Shown one piece after another: positions 28,901-37,379 of a stretch of DNA of 64,000 bases. Position numbers and translations under genes: made by a program. The stretch comes from Paracidovorax citrulli (GTDB taxonomy: Bacteria > Pseudomonadota > Gammaproteobacteria > Burkholderiales > Burkholderiaceae_C): contig NZ_FNEY01000006.1 of NCBI RefSeq assembly GCF_900100305.1, positions 1-64,000 of the forward strand, read 5' to 3'. The notes below the pieces were generated by a model, which had not been told where the DNA came from, ran no database searches, and was given only the letters and a program-made list of their open reading frames with translations. Each line of letters begins with the position of its first letter. The stretch's first letter is position 1.

Positions 28901-29333
28901 ACTCACCGAAAGCCTGCTGCTGGGCGATGTGGAAGACACGATCTGCCGCATGGCGCAGCTCAAGCGGGTCGGCGTGGGCTTCGCGCTGGACGATTTCGGC
29001 ACCGGCTATTCGTCGCTGAGCTACCTCAAGCGCCTTCCGCTCGACCTGGTGAAAATCGACCAGAGCTTCGTGCGCGACGTGCTCACCGACCCCAATGACG
29101 CCGCCATCGTCCGCACCATTCTTGCGCTGGCCAAGAGCCTCGATCTGCAGGTCGTGGCCGAAGGGGTGGAAACCGCCGGCCAGCTGAGTTTTCTCAAGCT
29201 GCACGGCTGCGAGGGCTTCCAGGGCTATCTGTTCGGCAGGCCGGTGCCGCTGGAGGCTTTCGAGCGCGAGCACGACCTTCCCGTTGCGGTGGAGCCCTCC
29301 AGGGTCCTGGGAACCGCCGGCGTGGCGGTCTGA
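25971..29333 (+). CDS. Membrane PAS-GGDEF-EAL protein (c-di-GMP signalling), with I-site
   Basis: This is a 1120-aa sensor. Residues 1 to about 275 form a polytopic membrane sensor of MASE type (several helices, e.g. AVLLVVGMAAMFIPVMQLL). PAS-like repeats follow at about 290-405, 425-535 and 545-665. Then come GGDEF (RFGGDEF, about aa 750) and EAL (GAEALVRWRHP, about aa 883) domains. The inhibitory site RTSD lies five residues before GGDEF. EAL catalytic residues are kept: NVSARQF, LTESLLL, LDDFGTGYSS, VKIDQSF and AEGVET. It could therefore make or break cyclic di-GMP. The stop is two bases before the next gene, a shorter paralogue, so the two are probably one operon. Confidence 0.92.
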   Translation: MRLFRPPSSGSFLRALFSESPAATAVLLVVGMAAMFIPVMQLLDTGLGGPYVVEQFLDMVAVLIGVLAVSVSLHMLDESAQGRANILVAGLATAAVCNFLHGVLPHQPLGTGQDAQVAVSRYFSLWGHGVESVTLLLFALRASAAGPGMAWALVSALASLAIAWTATTDVPRDWLVAAGHAPLRIAALVSGTLMALSACLFYGMRQRRTDASVKRHGRRRTMAAAAVSMAAAQFLMAVPPERFYWARMLAHALHVAGYALLFQAVFIAGIRMPYARLREAESRLRESESRLQLLGRNLPDSVPYQMVREPDGRRRFVHMGEALERLVGVSAADVMEDAQRLFDRIDPEDRAAQAEADEVSYRTMGVGESVVRMRRMDGAPRWIRLSSSPRLLQGGSGRVIWDGVLTDVTQQREAQDLSRAHEIQLASLLGRMPGGISRLDRDLRILYVNPSQAQWLRRTPQELEGQRASDVLSAELLQSLHPHMLQALQGRPVVFDYRSPYRGAGPEFFHTTIIPETGPDGRVVAIMVFAVDVTEQKHLALELSQQRSRLASLVNAIPDVVFLKDAAGRYLSCNPVFERYLGRRERDIVGLGDEELMTPVEAARVRQLDERAMAAWQPLVYEETLTFAEDGYAGYFETIKTPIRDMHGHVTGLLSVSRDITDRKKAEQQIELLAFFDALTGLPNRRLLLDRLQRAGAACQRNEKLGALLFIDLDNFKDLNDTLGHDMGDRLLVQVAQRLQECVRTSDTVARFGGDEFVVMLEGLDADTALAALQAEQVAEKLLAQLNRPFEMGAQQHYSTPSIGITLFGDQRRTVDELLKRADLAMYQAKAAGRNTQRFFDPDMQAQVTARSQLESDLRQGIARHELTVHLQPIVDGSTRLCGAEALVRWRHPVKGLISPADFIPLAEETGLILPLGRQVLQTACEQLVRWATHPATASFTIAVNVSARQFRQPDFVAEVLGTLAGTGANPQRLKLELTESLLLGDVEDTICRMAQLKRVGVGFALDDFGTGYSSLSYLKRLPLDLVKIDQSFVRDVLTDPNDAAIVRTILALAKSLDLQVVAEGVETAGQLSFLKLHGCEGFQGYLFGRPVPLEAFEREHDLPVAVEPSRVLGTAGVAV

Positions 29334-29334
29334 C

Positions 29335-31887
29335 ATGCGGATCGGATGGATCGATTCCGGGACGGCCGGTGAATGCTCCGCGGCGGCGGCATCCCTGGCA
29401 TCGCAGGGCGGGCAATGGGGGCATGCGTGGGACGTCGTCCCGGTGTCCTGGTTCTCCCTGCGCGAAGGGCCCGGCCCGGGCGCGGGCTTCGACGCCGTGG
29501 TGCTGGTGCCGCCGCCGCATGCGGGCACGCTGCCGGCATGGTCCGTCCAGCCCGGCCGGCGCCTGCCGCTGCTGCTCTACCTCGACGCCCAGCCGCAGCA
29601 GGAGGCGCTGGCGGCCCGCGCGTTGCGTGCCGGGCCCGGAGACTATGTCCTGAGATCGGGGCCGGGCGACGGCACGATGCGCGAACTGGCACTGCGGCTG
29701 GCGGCCCTGCTGGCCTCCTGCGAACGGAACAGCTTCGGCGGGACGCGGCCTGGGATGGCACGGCAGGAAGGGGGCGGGGTCGCCAGCCCTCCCGGCCACG
29801 CCGCGACGCCTGAAATGCTGCGCACGGCGCTCGACCACATGGCCTCGGGCCTGCTCATCCTCGGGACGGATCGCCGTGTGCGCTTCTACAACGACCGCCT
29901 TCCCGAGATGCTCGACCTGCCGCGCACCTTGCTCGATGCCGCCCCCACCCTGGCGGAACTCAAGCAATGGCAGACGCGGCGTGGCGACTTCGGGCCCGGC
30001 TTCGAGCGGGTGGACGAGCGGGGACGGCCCTACGTGGAGAGTGGCGACGGCGTTCCGCCCCCGGGCGTCTATTGGCGCAAGACACCCGACGGGCGCATGC
30101 TCGAGGTTTTCACTGCGCCCCTGCCGGGAGGGGAGTGGCTGCGCACCTTTTCCGACGTGACTCCGCACATGCTGCTGCAGTCGGAACTGCGGCTCAGCGA
30201 GGCCCGGTTCCGCAGCCTGTGCGACCTGTCCTCCGACTGGTACTGGGAGCAGGATGCCGAGCACCGTTTCGTCCACTTCAACCAGGGTCTCAACGGCCTG
30301 GGTATCGCCGTGGACGAGGCGGTCGGCCGCACACGATGGGAACTGGGTGCGCCCAATCTCTCGGCGGAAGACTGGGCGGAGCACCGGCGCGTCCTGGCGG
30401 CCCGCCAGCCCTTCCGGGACCTGGAGTTGCAGCGTACCGCGGCCGACGGCCGCGTGTCCTGGGTCTCCGTGAGCGGGATCCCGGTCTTCAGCGCGGACGG
30501 CGCCTTCCTGGGTTACCGGGGCGTCGGCCGGGACATCACCGAGCGCAAGCGCGTGGACGCGGAAATCGAGCGCCTGGCGTTCTTCGACCCGCTGACCGGG
30601 CTGCCCAACCGGCGCCTGCTCACCGACCGCCTGCGCCGCGCCATCGGCACGGCGGCGCGGGAGCGCAGCCATGGAGCACTGCTCTTCCTCGATCTGGACA
30701 ATTTCAAGGACCTCAACGACACGCTCGGGCACGACATGGGCGACCGCCTCCTCGTGCAGGCCGCGCAGCGCCTGCTCGCCTGCGCTGGCGCGGGCGACAC
30801 GGTCAGCCGGTTCGGCGGCGACGAGTTCGTGGTGCTGGCGGAGGGCCTGCCGGGCGACATGCACCGGGCCCGTGCCGATGCGGCCGTGCTGGCGAACCGC
30901 ATCACCGCGGCACTGGGCAGGCCCTATGCGGTCGGGGGGATGGGACACCACCACAGCACGCCCAGCATCGGGCTGGCGCTGTTCGGCGGCGGCACGGGGG
31001 ACGGGGCCGGCGTGGACGACCTGCTCAAGCATGCCGACCTCGCCATGTACCAGGCCAAGGCCGCCGGGCGCAACACGATCCGCTTTTTCGATCCCTCGAT
31101 GCTGCAGGCCGTCCTCGCGCGCGCGGCGCTCGAATCGGAATTGCGGCTCGCGCTCGAGTCGGACGAACTCCTGCTGCACTACCAGCCGCTCGTGAACGGC
31201 GACGGCAGCATGCTGGGCGCGGAAGCGCTGGTGCGCTGGCGCCACCCGCAGCGCGGCCTGGTGATGCCCGGGGAATTCATCCCCGCGGCGGAGCAGGGCG
31301 GACTGATCGTCGCGCTGGGGCAATGGGTCCTGGAACGGGCCTGCGCGCAACTGGTGGCGTGGAGCCGGAGCGCCGCCACGGCGCAGCTCGTGCTCGCGGT
31401 GAACGTGAGCGTGCGCCAGTTCCGCCAGCCCGATTTCGTGGACCAGTTGCTGCAGACGCTGCGCCGCAGCGGGGCACAGCCGCGGCTGCTGAAGATCGAG
31501 CTCACCGAGAGCCTGCTCATGGCGGACGTGGAAGACGTGATCGCGCGCATGGAGCAACTGCGGGCGCACGGGGTGGGTTTCGCCATCGACGACTTCGGCA
31601 CGGGCTACTCGTCGCTCGCCTACCTCAAGCGGCTGCCGCTGGACCAGCTCAAGATCGACCAGAGCTTCGTGCGCGACGTGCTGACCGATCCCAACGATGC
31701 CGCCATCGTGCGGACCATCCTGGCGCTGGCCCGCAGCCTCGACCTGGAGGTGGTCGCCGAAGGGGTGGAAACCACGGGCCAGCTGAAATTCCTGCAGCGC
31801 CACGGCTGCAAGGCGTTCCAGGGCCACCTCTTCGGGCGGCCCGCGCCCGCCGCCGTGCTGGAGAGGGCGTTGCGCCCCGCGCTGTGA
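29335..31887 (+). CDS. PAS-GGDEF-EAL protein with receiver-like N-terminus, lacking the I-site
   Basis: This is an 850-aa cytoplasmic c-di-GMP protein. Residues 1 to about 125 look like a degenerate response-regulator receiver domain (DAVVLVPPPHAG, LLLYLDAQPQQ, RAGPGDYVLR). PAS domains follow (LDHMASGLLILGTDRRVRF, and a second near aa 285-405). GGDEF (RFGGDEF, about aa 493) and EAL (GAEALVRWRHP, about aa 628) have the main catalytic residues. The position of the RxxD inhibitory site reads GAGD, so product inhibition is probably lost. The ATG at 29335 is one base after the previous TGA. The last 600 residues closely resemble the upstream protein, evidence of a tandem duplication. Confidence 0.9.
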   Translation: MRIGWIDSGTAGECSAAAASLASQGGQWGHAWDVVPVSWFSLREGPGPGAGFDAVVLVPPPHAGTLPAWSVQPGRRLPLLLYLDAQPQQEALAARALRAGPGDYVLRSGPGDGTMRELALRLAALLASCERNSFGGTRPGMARQEGGGVASPPGHAATPEMLRTALDHMASGLLILGTDRRVRFYNDRLPEMLDLPRTLLDAAPTLAELKQWQTRRGDFGPGFERVDERGRPYVESGDGVPPPGVYWRKTPDGRMLEVFTAPLPGGEWLRTFSDVTPHMLLQSELRLSEARFRSLCDLSSDWYWEQDAEHRFVHFNQGLNGLGIAVDEAVGRTRWELGAPNLSAEDWAEHRRVLAARQPFRDLELQRTAADGRVSWVSVSGIPVFSADGAFLGYRGVGRDITERKRVDAEIERLAFFDPLTGLPNRRLLTDRLRRAIGTAARERSHGALLFLDLDNFKDLNDTLGHDMGDRLLVQAAQRLLACAGAGDTVSRFGGDEFVVLAEGLPGDMHRARADAAVLANRITAALGRPYAVGGMGHHHSTPSIGLALFGGGTGDGAGVDDLLKHADLAMYQAKAAGRNTIRFFDPSMLQAVLARAALESELRLALESDELLLHYQPLVNGDGSMLGAEALVRWRHPQRGLVMPGEFIPAAEQGGLIVALGQWVLERACAQLVAWSRSAATAQLVLAVNVSVRQFRQPDFVDQLLQTLRRSGAQPRLLKIELTESLLMADVEDVIARMEQLRAHGVGFAIDDFGTGYSSLAYLKRLPLDQLKIDQSFVRDVLTDPNDAAIVRTILALARSLDLEVVAEGVETTGQLKFLQRHGCKAFQGHLFGRPAPAAVLERALRPAL

Positions 31888-31960
31888 TTCTCCGCCACGG
31901 CGGCGCCCGGGTTTGACCTGCCTCGCCTCCGGCGCCCGGGCCAGCCCGCACAATCGGCCC

Positions 31961-33199
31961 ATGCAACATACACGACAGACCGTGCTCCTGGTCGCGGGCG
32001 GCGGCATCGGAGGCCTGTCCGCGGCCCTCGCGGCTTCGCGCGCGGGCTGGTCGGTGGACCTGTACGAGCGCGCCCCCGTTTTCAGCGAAGTGGGCGCGGG
32101 AGTGCAGCTCGGGCCGAATGCGGTGAGGCTGCTGCATGCCTGGGGACTGGAGTCCGCGCTACAGGCCGTCGCCGCGTATCCCGAACGGCTGCAGGTGCGC
32201 AGCGCGCTGGATGGCCGGGTGCTGGCGGCCATGCCGCTGGGCACGGCCATCGCGTCCCGCTACGGAGCCCCCTATGTGGCAATCCACCGCGCGGACCTGC
32301 ACGGCCTGCTGCTGGAGGCCGTGCGCGGACGTCCCGGCGTCGAGCTGCATCTCGGCGAGACCATCGCGGACCACTGGGAGCACGCAGCAGGCGTCACGGT
32401 GCGAACGGTGGCGGGGCACCCGGTGCAAGGGGCCGCCTTCGTCGGGGCCGACGGACTGCGCAGCGCCACGCGCGCCCGGATGCTGGGGGCGGAGCCCGCG
32501 CGGATATCCGGCCACCTGGCCTACCGGACGGTAGTGCCGCAGCAGGCACTGCCCGAGCGCCTGCGCACGACGCAGGTCACGGCCTGGCTGGGGCCGGGCC
32601 TGCATGTGGTCCAGTATCCGGTGCGCAGGGGCGAACTCATGAACATCGTCGCCATCCGCCATGGACGGGCGCCGGAGGACCTCGACCACTGGGACCATGC
32701 CGGCAACGCGGGGGACCTGGAAGGGGCGCTGCGCCCCACCTGCACGGAGCTGCAAGACCTGGTGCGCGCCGTGCCGCAAGCGGGCGGCGGCTGGCGCCTC
32801 TGGCCGCTGTCCGACCGGCCTCCGCTGTCCGGACCGCATGAGATGGCGCGTGGCAGGGTGGCCTTGCTGGGCGATGCCGCCCATCCGATGCGGCCCTATC
32901 TGGCGCAGGGCGCCGGCATGGCGATCGAGGATGCCGCCGCGCTCGGGCTGGCCCTGTCCGGTGGCGGCGGCGACGTGCCGGGCCGCCTGGCGCGCTACGC
33001 GGCCGGACGGTGGCGGCGCAATGCGCGCGTGCAGGCCAGGGCCGAGCGCAACGGCAGGATCTTCCATGCCAGGGGCCCCGTGCGCTGGGCCCGCGACGCC
33101 TCCCTGCGCCTGCTCGGAGCGCGTCTGCTCGACCAGCCCTGGCTTTACCGGGGCGAGGCCGCGGAAGCGATGGCCGCAGGTCCCGGCAGCAGCCGGTAG
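31961..33199 (+). CDS. FAD-dependent aromatic monooxygenase (salicylate hydroxylase-like)
   Basis: This 412-aa flavoprotein of the UbiH/PHBH class has the FAD-binding Rossmann motif LVAGGGIGGLSAALAASRAG at the N-terminus, the ERAPVFSEVGAGVQLGPNA region typical of salicylate and 3-hydroxybenzoate hydroxylases, the DG motif (VGADGLRSATR) and the GD motif (LLGDAAHPMRPYLAQGAGMA) near residue 305. It would hydroxylate an aromatic acid using NAD(P)H and oxygen. The ATG at 31961 gives a standard start. The 3' end overlaps the relic of a transporter on the other strand, and the kynurenine genes follow. The substrate is not determined; a tryptophan-derived aromatic is a guess from position. Confidence 0.88.
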   Translation: MQHTRQTVLLVAGGGIGGLSAALAASRAGWSVDLYERAPVFSEVGAGVQLGPNAVRLLHAWGLESALQAVAAYPERLQVRSALDGRVLAAMPLGTAIASRYGAPYVAIHRADLHGLLLEAVRGRPGVELHLGETIADHWEHAAGVTVRTVAGHPVQGAAFVGADGLRSATRARMLGAEPARISGHLAYRTVVPQQALPERLRTTQVTAWLGPGLHVVQYPVRRGELMNIVAIRHGRAPEDLDHWDHAGNAGDLEGALRPTCTELQDLVRAVPQAGGGWRLWPLSDRPPLSGPHEMARGRVALLGDAAHPMRPYLAQGAGMAIEDAAALGLALSGGGGDVPGRLARYAAGRWRRNARVQARAERNGRIFHARGPVRWARDASLRLLGARLLDQPWLYRGEAAEAMAAGPGSSR

Positions 33200-33270
33200 G
33201 CGAGCGCGCCCGCGGCGAGCAGCCCGGCGATGGTGCACAGCACCGCCGTATAGGTGCCAGCGTACCCCGA
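33145..33270 (-). pseudogene. C-terminal remnant of an MFS transporter
   Basis: On the minus strand the frame ending at the TAA (33145-33147) reads GYAGTYTAVLCTIAGLLAAG and continues ALAYRLLPGP. This is a typical last transmembrane helix and tail of an aromatic-acid/H+ symporter of the major facilitator superfamily. About 40 codons upstream an in-frame stop breaks it, and nothing similar continues beyond about 33270. It overlaps the 3' end of the monooxygenase gene by 55 bases. A lost permease gene that once faced the monooxygenase is the simplest reading; chance is not excluded. Confidence 0.4.
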
Positions 33271-33311
33271 TTACCCGCCCTGGCAATGCGCCGAACGCGA
33301 CGCAGGAGGAT

Positions 33312-34217
33312 TCAAAGGCTGGTGCGGAGCCGCCAGATCTCCGGAAACAGCACCACGTCCAGCATGCGCCGCAGGTAGCTCACGCCGCCCGTGCCGCCGG
33401 TGCCGCGCTTGAACCCGATCACGCGCTCCACCGTGGTCACGTGGCGGAATCGCCAGAGGCGGAAGGCATCCTCCAGGTCCGTGAGCTTCTCGCCCAGCTG
33501 GTACAGGTCCCAGTAGCGCTGCGTATCGCGATAGACGGCGAGCCAGGCGCCCTCCACCGCATCGCTCCCGGCATAGGGCTGCGTCCAGTCGCGGTCCGTG
33601 TGGCTCGCGGGCACGGGAATGCCCCGGCGGGCCAGCAGGCGCAGTGCCTCGTCGTAGAGCGAGGGCGCCTCGTAGGCGGCCTGCACCTGCGCGAGCAGGT
33701 CCGGCCGGTGCGCATGCGGCTTGAGCATCGCCGCGTTCTTGTTGCCCAGCGAGAACTCGATGCAGCGGTACTGGTAGCTCTGGAAGCCGCTCGACTGCGC
33801 GAGATAGGGCCGGATGGCGCTGTACTCGGGCGGCGTCATCGTGGCCAGCACATCCCAGGCATGGACCAGCTGTTCCATGATCTTGGACACCCGGGCCAGC
33901 ATCTTGAAGGCCGGCGGCAGGTCGTCCCGCGCCACATGGTCGATCGCGGCGCGCAGCTCGTGCAGCATGAGCTTCATCCACAGCTCGCTGGTCTGGTGCT
34001 GCACGATGAACAGCATCTCGTTGTGGTTGGGCGACAGCGGCTTCTGCGCGTTCAGGATCGCGTCGAGCTGCAGGTAGTCGCCATAGCTCATGTCGCGGCT
34101 GAAATCGAGCTGCGCGCGCTCGTCGTGCACGATGGCTTCGGGCCGGGACGCGTGCGCGGAAGAGGCCGCGGCCGCGGACGAAGGCGCGCTGGATGCTTGC
34201 GTGGCGTGGGGGCACAT
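33312..34217 (-). CDS. kynA: Tryptophan 2,3-dioxygenase
   Basis: This 301-aa heme enzyme opens the tryptophan indole ring to give N-formylkynurenine, the first step of the kynurenine pathway. Conserved blocks are [86 protein letters not shown] (quoted in parts: [26 protein letters not shown]). The N-terminal 25 residues are an Ala/Ser-rich extension. The ATG at 34217 is 23 bases after kynU on the same strand, and the order kynB-kynU-kynA suggests one operon. Expression is probably controlled by the divergent Lrp-type gene. Confidence 0.96.
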   Translation of the reverse strand: MCPHATQASSAPSSAAAASSAHASRPEAIVHDERAQLDFSRDMSYGDYLQLDAILNAQKPLSPNHNEMLFIVQHQTSELWMKLMLHELRAAIDHVARDDLPPAFKMLARVSKIMEQLVHAWDVLATMTPPEYSAIRPYLAQSSGFQSYQYRCIEFSLGNKNAAMLKPHAHRPDLLAQVQAAYEAPSLYDEALRLLARRGIPVPASHTDRDWTQPYAGSDAVEGAWLAVYRDTQRYWDLYQLGEKLTDLEDAFRLWRFRHVTTVERVIGFKRGTGGTGGVSYLRRMLDVVLFPEIWRLRTSL

Positions 34218-34240
34218 GGTGCGATGTCTCCTGCCGGCCT

Positions 34241-35548
34241 TCAGGTCACGGCGTGTTGCTGGTTGAACTCGGGGCGGCGCCATTCGCTGCTGTCCAGGAC
34301 GGCGCGCAGGTGCTCCACGGCATTCCATACGTCCTCGAAGCCGAGGTAGAGCGGGGTGAAGCCGAAGCGCAGGATGTCCTTGTGCGGTCCCTGGCCGCCG
34401 TCGCCCTTGCGGAAGTCGCCGATCACGCCGCGCGCGATCAGCGCCTGCACGATCGCGTAGGCGCCGCTCCCCTGGCCGTCCACGCCCTGGCCCTCGTCGC
34501 GCGTCAGGCACACCTGGGAGCCGCGCCGCGCGTGCTCGCGGGGCGTCGCCAGGCCCAGGCCGTGGCCGGCGCAGCGCTCCTCCACCAGCCGGATGAACAG
34601 GTCCGTGAGCGCCAGCGATTTCGCGCGCAGCGCCTGCATGCCGCCCAGCGGCTGCGCGGCGGTGAACACGTCCAGACCGCACTGCAGCGCCGAGAGGCTG
34701 ATGATCGGCTGCGTGCCGCACAGGTAGCGCGCGATGCCCGGGGCGGGCTGGTAGTCCGGCGTGAACGCGAACGGCGCTGCATGGCCCCACCAGCCCGACA
34801 GGGGCTGCCAGAAGCGGCCGGTATGGCGCGGATGCACCCAGACGAACGCCGGGGCGCCGGGGCCGCCATTGAGGTACTTGTAGCCGCAGCCGATCGAGAA
34901 GTCCGCGCCCGCGCCGCGCAGGTCCACCGGCACCGCGCCCGCGCTGTGCGCCAGGTCCCACACGCAGAGGATGCCCTGCGCATGCGCCGCGGCGGTGACG
35001 GCCGCCATGTCGTGCATCGCGCCCGTGCGGTAGTTCACGTGCGTGAGCATCAGCACCGCCACGTCGCCCGTGAGCGCGGCAGGAATCTCTTCGGGCTCCA
35101 CCAGCACCAGTTCCAGGCCGCGCTCGCGGCACAGGCCTTCGGCGATGTAGAGATCGGTGGGGAAGTTGCTGCGCTCGCTCACGATGCGGCGGCGCGCGGG
35201 CGCGTCCTCGCGGGCGATGTTCAGCGCGGCGCTCAGCACCTTGTAGAGGTTGATGGACGTGCTGTCCGTGCAGACGACTTCGCCGGCCCCGGCGCCGATC
35301 AGCGGCGCGAGCTGGTCGCCCAGGCGCTGCGGCAGGTCGAACCAGCTGGCGCTGTTCCACGAGCGGATCAGGTCGGTACCCCATTCCCGGGCCACCACCT
35401 CGGCGATGCGCGCGGGGGCGGCTTTCGGCAGCACGCCCAGGGAGTTGCCGTCCAGGTAGATCACCCCGTCGGGCAGCTGGAAATGGCCGCGCAGCGGGCG
35501 CAGGGGGTCGTGCGCATCCAGTGCGCGGCAGTCGTCGAGTGTGGTCAT
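34241..35548 (-). CDS. kynU: Kynureninase
   Basis: This 435-aa PLP enzyme cleaves kynurenine to anthranilate and alanine. Family features are [20 protein letters not shown] near the start, [62 protein letters not shown] and the PLP lysine in [16 protein letters not shown]. The start is the ATG at 35548; a TTG six bases upstream is in frame but less likely. The gene is between kynB (49-base gap) and kynA (23-base gap), all on the minus strand. Confidence 0.96.
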   Translation of the reverse strand: MTTLDDCRALDAHDPLRPLRGHFQLPDGVIYLDGNSLGVLPKAAPARIAEVVAREWGTDLIRSWNSASWFDLPQRLGDQLAPLIGAGAGEVVCTDSTSINLYKVLSAALNIAREDAPARRRIVSERSNFPTDLYIAEGLCRERGLELVLVEPEEIPAALTGDVAVLMLTHVNYRTGAMHDMAAVTAAAHAQGILCVWDLAHSAGAVPVDLRGAGADFSIGCGYKYLNGGPGAPAFVWVHPRHTGRFWQPLSGWWGHAAPFAFTPDYQPAPGIARYLCGTQPIISLSALQCGLDVFTAAQPLGGMQALRAKSLALTDLFIRLVEERCAGHGLGLATPREHARRGSQVCLTRDEGQGVDGQGSGAYAIVQALIARGVIGDFRKGDGGQGPHKDILRFGFTPLYLGFEDVWNAVEHLRAVLDSSEWRRPEFNQQHAVT

Positions 35549-35597
35549 GGTCAAGGGCAGGGCAAGAGATCGGGAAGGGGGCGGCGGGAAGGCCGTG

Positions 35598-36248
35598 TCA
35601 GGCCGGCGTCCGAAGCACCGCGCGCACGGGCGAGGCGTCGGCCGTGGTGAGCTTCAGCGGCAGGGCGATCAGTTCGTAGTCGCCTTCTGGCACCTCGTCG
35701 AGCACGAGGTTCTCCAGCACGCGCAGCCCGCGCCGGCGGATCACCTGGTGGCTGTCCAGCGACTTGCTGTCGGCGGGGTCGATGCTGGCGGTGTCGATGC
35801 CCACCAGAACCACGCCCAGGTCGGCCAGGCGTTCGATGGTGTCCGGTGCGTAGGCGGCCAGCGCGGCATCCCAGCGGTCCAGCGGCATGCGTTCATAGGT
35901 GCGTACGAGCACGCGCTGCGGCAGGGCGGGCCGGTCGGCGCCCAGCGCGTGGGCGATGTGCTCCCATGCGACCAGCGGGCCCCTGCCGATCGCATGGATC
36001 ACGCGGCAGGGGCCGATGAAGGCATCGAGCGGCACGTCGCCGATCGTCGCTCCCTGCGGGTCGTAGTGAAGGGGCGCGTCCGCATGCGTGCCGACGTGCG
36101 GCGACATCGCGAGGGCGCTCACGTTCACCGGGCACTGCGGGCCGATCGTGGCGCACCACTGCTGCGAATAGGGCGTGTCGCCGGGGAACACCGGGCTGCC
36201 GGCGTGTACCGGCGCGGAAATGTCCCACAGCATGCGGGGGGTGGTCAT
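35598..36248 (-). CDS. kynB: Kynurenine formamidase
   Basis: This 216-aa metal-dependent cyclase-family hydrolase converts N-formylkynurenine to kynurenine and formate. The family motif [14 protein letters not shown] (metal-binding His-x-x-x-His-x-Asp) lies near residue 50. Others are [20 protein letters not shown] and [17 protein letters not shown]. It is the first gene of the kynBUA operon and starts 131 bases from the divergent kynR start. Together the three enzymes take tryptophan to anthranilate; genes for anthranilate breakdown are not in this window. Confidence 0.96.
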   Translation of the reverse strand: MTTPRMLWDISAPVHAGSPVFPGDTPYSQQWCATIGPQCPVNVSALAMSPHVGTHADAPLHYDPQGATIGDVPLDAFIGPCRVIHAIGRGPLVAWEHIAHALGADRPALPQRVLVRTYERMPLDRWDAALAAYAPDTIERLADLGVVLVGIDTASIDPADSKSLDSHQVIRRRGLRVLENLVLDEVPEGDYELIALPLKLTTADASPVRAVLRTPA

Positions 36249-36379
36249 GGGCGCTCCTTGGGCGGCATCGCTGCCAACGCGCGCATCCTAGGCAGGGCAG
36301 CGGCGCGTGGTGTCGTTTAATCCCTACAGCTCTGAAAATTGGAAAAATCTGCCCCGTGTGGCTGGATGGGGAAAAATTT
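36249..36379. promoter_or_regulatory. Divergent kynB / kynR intergenic regulatory region
   Basis: 131 bases between the starts of kynB (minus) and kynR (plus). The kynR-proximal half is AT-rich against a GC-rich background (CTGAAAATTGGAAAAATC and GGGGAAAAATTTATG). AT-rich tracts are usual in Lrp-family operators. No precise site could be fixed by eye. In Pseudomonas KynR activates kynBUA in response to kynurenine. Confidence 0.5.
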
Positions 36380-36859
36380 ATGCAAACGGAACTGGATCGG
36401 ACCGACCGCCAGATCGTGGCGGCCCTGCAGGACGACGCCCGCCTGACCTCGGGCGAGCTCGCGCAGATCGCGCACCTGTCCCAATCGCCCTGCTGGCGGC
36501 GGGTGAAGCGGCTGGAGGAAGAAGGCGTGATCGCGGGCTACCACGCCGCGCTCGACCGCCGGGCGCTGGGACTCGGAGTGATGGTGTTCGTGATGGTGGG
36601 CATCGACCACCAGACCGAAGCTTCGTCGCTGCCTTTCGAGGAGGCGGTGTGCGCCATTCCCGAGGTGGTCATGTTCCACGGCATCTCCGGGCCCGAGGAT
36701 TTCATGCTCGTGGTGGTCGCGCGCGACCTGGACGATTACTCGCAGCTGCTGCAGAACCGCCTGCACCGCCTGCCCGGCGTGCGGCGTGTGCACAGCTATT
36801 TCTCGCTGCAGGAGTTCAAGGGCCGCGTCGGCGGCCTCCCCGTGCCGGCTACAGGATGA
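36380..36859 (+). CDS. kynR: Lrp/AsnC-family regulator of the kynurenine genes
   Basis: This 159-aa protein has an N-terminal winged helix-turn-helix (LDRTDRQIVAALQDDARL, ELAQIAHLSQSPCWRRVKRL) and a C-terminal RAM ligand-binding domain (VCAIPEVVMFHGISGPEDFM, RLHRLPGVRRVHSYFSLQEF). The start chosen is the ATG at 36380, which matches the usual Lrp start; an in-frame ATG 24 bases upstream exists. Divergent placement from kynBUA is the arrangement known for KynR in Pseudomonas, so the ligand is probably kynurenine. The 3' end overlaps the YkgJ-like gene by 11 bases. Confidence 0.9.
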   Translation: MQTELDRTDRQIVAALQDDARLTSGELAQIAHLSQSPCWRRVKRLEEEGVIAGYHAALDRRALGLGVMVFVMVGIDHQTEASSLPFEEAVCAIPEVVMFHGISGPEDFMLVVVARDLDDYSQLLQNRLHRLPGVRRVHSYFSLQEFKGRVGGLPVPATG

Positions 36860-37175
36860 AGCCTTCCGGCAGCGGCCCCATGCCGTGCCGGCGCCTCGCC
36901 CGGCCGCAGGCCTCGCTGCCGGCCTCGAACTCGCGGCAGGGCGACGGCCGCCATTCATAGATGCCGCAGGCCGCCCGCGTTCCCACCGTGCCCGACAGCG
37001 CGGCGCAGCGCGGGGGCGCGTGGTCCGTCCCGCGCATGCGGCGCAGGCCGGCGTTCACTTCCACCGTGAGGCCGGCGGGCACGCTGCCCCCTTCATCCTC
37101 CGATTCGTGGACCGAGAAATCGACGCGGAAGCTCGCGCAGCAGGCGCCGCAGCTCAGGCAGGGGTGGATGCTCAT
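36849..37175 (-). CDS. YkgJ-family cysteine-cluster protein
   Basis: This 108-aa protein begins MSIHPCLSCGACCASFRVDF, with the CxxCxxCC cluster, and has further conserved cysteines (PPRCAALSG, RAACGIYEWRPSPCREFE). This pattern is that of the CxxCxxCC family (formerly UPF0153), probably a zinc- or iron-sulfur-binding protein of unknown role. It is convergent with kynR and overlaps its last 11 bases. The Fur-box/feo region is on its other side, with 204 bases between starts, so it is divergent from feoA. Confidence 0.85.
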   Translation of the reverse strand: MSIHPCLSCGACCASFRVDFSVHESEDEGGSVPAGLTVEVNAGLRRMRGTDHAPPRCAALSGTVGTRAACGIYEWRPSPCREFEAGSEACGRARRRHGMGPLPEGFIL

Positions 37176-37344
37176 GAAAATCCGGGAACGTTGCGGGCCG
37201 GATTGTGCCCAACGCGGCGGGGATGTCGGCCACCGGCTGTCCCTCTCTCGCCGGGACGAGAGAAAATCCAGGCATTCCCCAGAACCATCACGGCCGGCAG
37301 GGGTCTGTGATCCATCGCAAGGCCTCCGGGGGCTTGGTCTGTAG

Positions 37345-37363
37345 AATGAGAATTAATATCATT
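37345..37363. promoter_or_regulatory. Fur box upstream of feoA
   Basis: AATGAGAATTAATATCATT is a good match to the 19-bp Fur consensus (GATAATGATAATCATTATC) and is an imperfect palindrome. It lies 17 bases before the feoA ATG, so Fur-Fe2+ binding would block translation-start-proximal transcription and repress ferrous-iron uptake under iron-replete conditions. Confidence 0.8.
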
Positions 37364-37379
37364 ACCAACAATAACACCC

